NCBI GenBank assembly: GCA_044450785.1 | Contig: JBIOJM010000498.1 | Location: 1-5,383, forward strand | Length of the DNA stretch: 5,383 nucleotides | From: JBIOJM01 sp044450785 | GTDB taxonomy: Bacteria; Planctomycetota; Planctomycetia; Isosphaerales; Isosphaeraceae | Direction: 5' to 3' | Shown here: positions 4,320 through 5,383 of the stretch, piece after piece | Numbering within the stretch: the stretch's first letter is position 1 | How the letters are laid out: each line of letters opens with the position of its first letter | Program-made: the position numbers and the translations under genes | The notes under the pieces: generated by a model | Databases searched by the model: none | What the model saw: the letters and a program-made list of their open reading frames with translations, nothing else | Told to the model about the DNA's origin: nothing

Positions 4320-5383
4320 ATGACCAAGATCTTCATCAGTCACTCGACGCAAGACCGGGAATTCGTGGAGACGGAGATCGTCGCCCTGCTCCAATGGCAC
4401 GGCCTGGACTACTTTTACGCGCCGGACGACATCTCGACCTCCGAACAATGGGTGCGAAGGATTCTCAATGAACTGATCTTGTGCGATTGGTTCTTGATCG
4501 TCCAGTCGCCTCGGTCCGCTCTCTCCGAATGGGTGGAACGCGAACTCCACTGGGCGATGAGGAATCGGCGGGACCACATCGCGCCGGTCCTCCATGAGGA
4601 CTGTGACTCCAAGCTGTTCGACTTCGTGCTCGGTCCCCTCCAACACGCCGACTTTCGTCCGGATCGCGATCGGGAGAAAGCCCGGAAGAAACTGCTGGCC
4701 TGCTGGGGGATCAAGGAAGTCGCCGCGAAGATTGTGCCAACCGACAGGACCATCGTCAACTCGATCGGCATGACGCTCGTCCGCATCGAGCCGGGCACGT
4801 TCACGATGGGTTCGACCGAGGCCCAGATCGACAAGCTCGTGAAGCTCTTCCCCAGGACCGATCGCTCTCTGTTTGCCGACGAGATGCCCACGCACAAGGT
4901 GCGAATCACTCGGCCGTTCTATCTGGCCGCGCATCCGGTGACGGTCGGGCAGTTCCGCCGGTTTGTGACCGACGCCAAGTATCGGACTGAGGCCGAGCGG
5001 GATGGCAAAGGTGGTTACGGCTTGATCGGCGGGAATTGGAAGCAAGACCCGAAGATTACCTGGTTGAACCCCGGTTTCGCGCAAGGGGACGACCATCCGG
5101 TGGCCAACGTGAGTTGGAACGACGCGACCGCCTTCCACGAGTGGCTGACGAAGACGGACGGGGACGGCTTCCGCTATCGCTTGCCCACGGAGGCGGAATG
5201 GGAGTACGCTTGTCGCGCGGGAACCACCACGCGGTTCCCGTTCGGCGACCAGGAAAACGCCCTGGGCGAGCATGCGTGGTTCTCCGGGAATTCCGGTGCG
5301 AAGAGCCATCCGGTTGGGGGTAAGAAGCCAAACCCGTGGGGCCTGTACGACATGCTCGGCAATGTCTGGGAGTGGTGTCAGGA
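4320..5383 (+). CDS. TIR domain fused to an FGE/SUMF1-type domain, C-terminus beyond the right edge
   Basis: 354 residues are present and the frame is open at the edge. Residues 3-130 are a TIR domain: IFISHSTQDREFV (4-16), a BB-loop region DDISTSEQWV (36-45), and SPRSALSEWVERELHWAM (63-80). E75 aligns with the catalytic Glu of NAD-cleaving TIRs such as SARM1 (WVHKE), so NADase activity is possible. From about residue 147 an FGE-sulfatase domain begins: NSIGMTLVRIEPGTFTMGS (147-165), ADEMPTHKVRITRPFYLAAH (186-205), HPVANVSWNDATAFHEWL (259-276), YRLPTEAEWEYACRAGT (286-302), and NPWGLYDMLGNVWEWCQ (338-354). The catalytic cysteines of true FGEs lie further on, so enzyme versus ligand-binding role is open. 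The start is ATG 4320 with GGGA (4310-4313) 6 nt upstream; an in-frame GTG at 4308 would add four residues. No signal peptide is seen, so a cytoplasmic protein is expected. Confidence 0.9.
   Translation, partial: MTKIFISHSTQDREFVETEIVALLQWHGLDYFYAPDDISTSEQWVRRILNELILCDWFLIVQSPRSALSEWVERELHWAMRNRRDHIAPVLHEDCDSKLFDFVLGPLQHADFRPDRDREKARKKLLACWGIKEVAAKIVPTDRTIVNSIGMTLVRIEPGTFTMGSTEAQIDKLVKLFPRTDRSLFADEMPTHKVRITRPFYLAAHPVTVGQFRRFVTDAKYRTEAERDGKGGYGLIGGNWKQDPKITWLNPGFAQGDDHPVANVSWNDATAFHEWLTKTDGDGFRYRLPTEAEWEYACRAGTTTRFPFGDQENALGEHAWFSGNSGAKSHPVGGKKPNPWGLYDMLGNVWEWCQ

Noticed and set aside
4041..5309. A 422-codon minus-strand frame
   Set aside because: It is antisense to the Uma2 and TIR-FGE genes, whose frames show clear domain motifs and ribosome sites.
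1..5383. tRNA, rRNA or riboswitch
   Set aside because: No cloverleaf, conserved rRNA segment or known riboswitch core was recognised on either strand by eye.

Overview
The window is GC-rich, with strong third-position G/C bias in its coding frames. Its content is typical accessory DNA: two unrelated transposases, a MazF-type toxin with a small partner, a Uma2-family nuclease-fold protein, and a TIR domain fused to a formylglycine-generating-enzyme (FGE/SUMF1-type) domain. The combination of Uma2, an FGE-type domain fused to a signalling domain, and dispersed 'GTAGGGTGGG...GCCCACC' hairpin repeats suggests a large-genome planctomycete, perhaps of the Gemmata group. That placement is inference from gene content; the window has no rRNA, tRNA or marker gene.

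Left part (1-1172): a minus-strand IS701-like DDE transposase runs off the left edge (about 350 residues present, C-terminus missing). It has a good ribosome-binding site and a plausible sigma-70-type promoter.

Middle (1173-2908): a nested mobile structure. A complete 1449-bp IS4-family element (1330-2778) has perfect 18-bp terminal inverted repeats starting CAT, a GTG-started 444-residue transposase with an intact DDE/YREK signature, and an identical 21-bp direct repeat abutting each end. It sits inside a second, smaller element (1201-2887; about 217 bp once the IS and one 21-bp copy are removed). That element has about 45-bp inverted ends which begin with nearly the same CATACGCG-type sequence, and it is flanked by its own 21-bp near-identical direct repeats. 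Both 21-bp repeats are the core of the same hairpin-forming unit, in opposite orientations. The simplest reading is that an IS and its non-autonomous relative both insert at one position in a dispersed palindromic repeat, with 21 bp duplicated or present on both sides.

Right part (3006-5383): all genes are on the + strand. A 68-residue antitoxin-like protein overlaps a 119-residue MazF/PemK toxin by 32 nt, a typical toxin-antitoxin arrangement. After a 198-nt gap with a possible promoter comes a Uma2-family PD-(D/E)XK protein. Only 23 nt after it starts a TIR-FGE fusion that runs off the right edge. The Uma2 and TIR-FGE genes are probably co-transcribed. TIR domains with the glutamate seen here are often NAD-consuming effectors, so the pair could be an uncharacterised conflict or defence module, but the sequence does not prove this.
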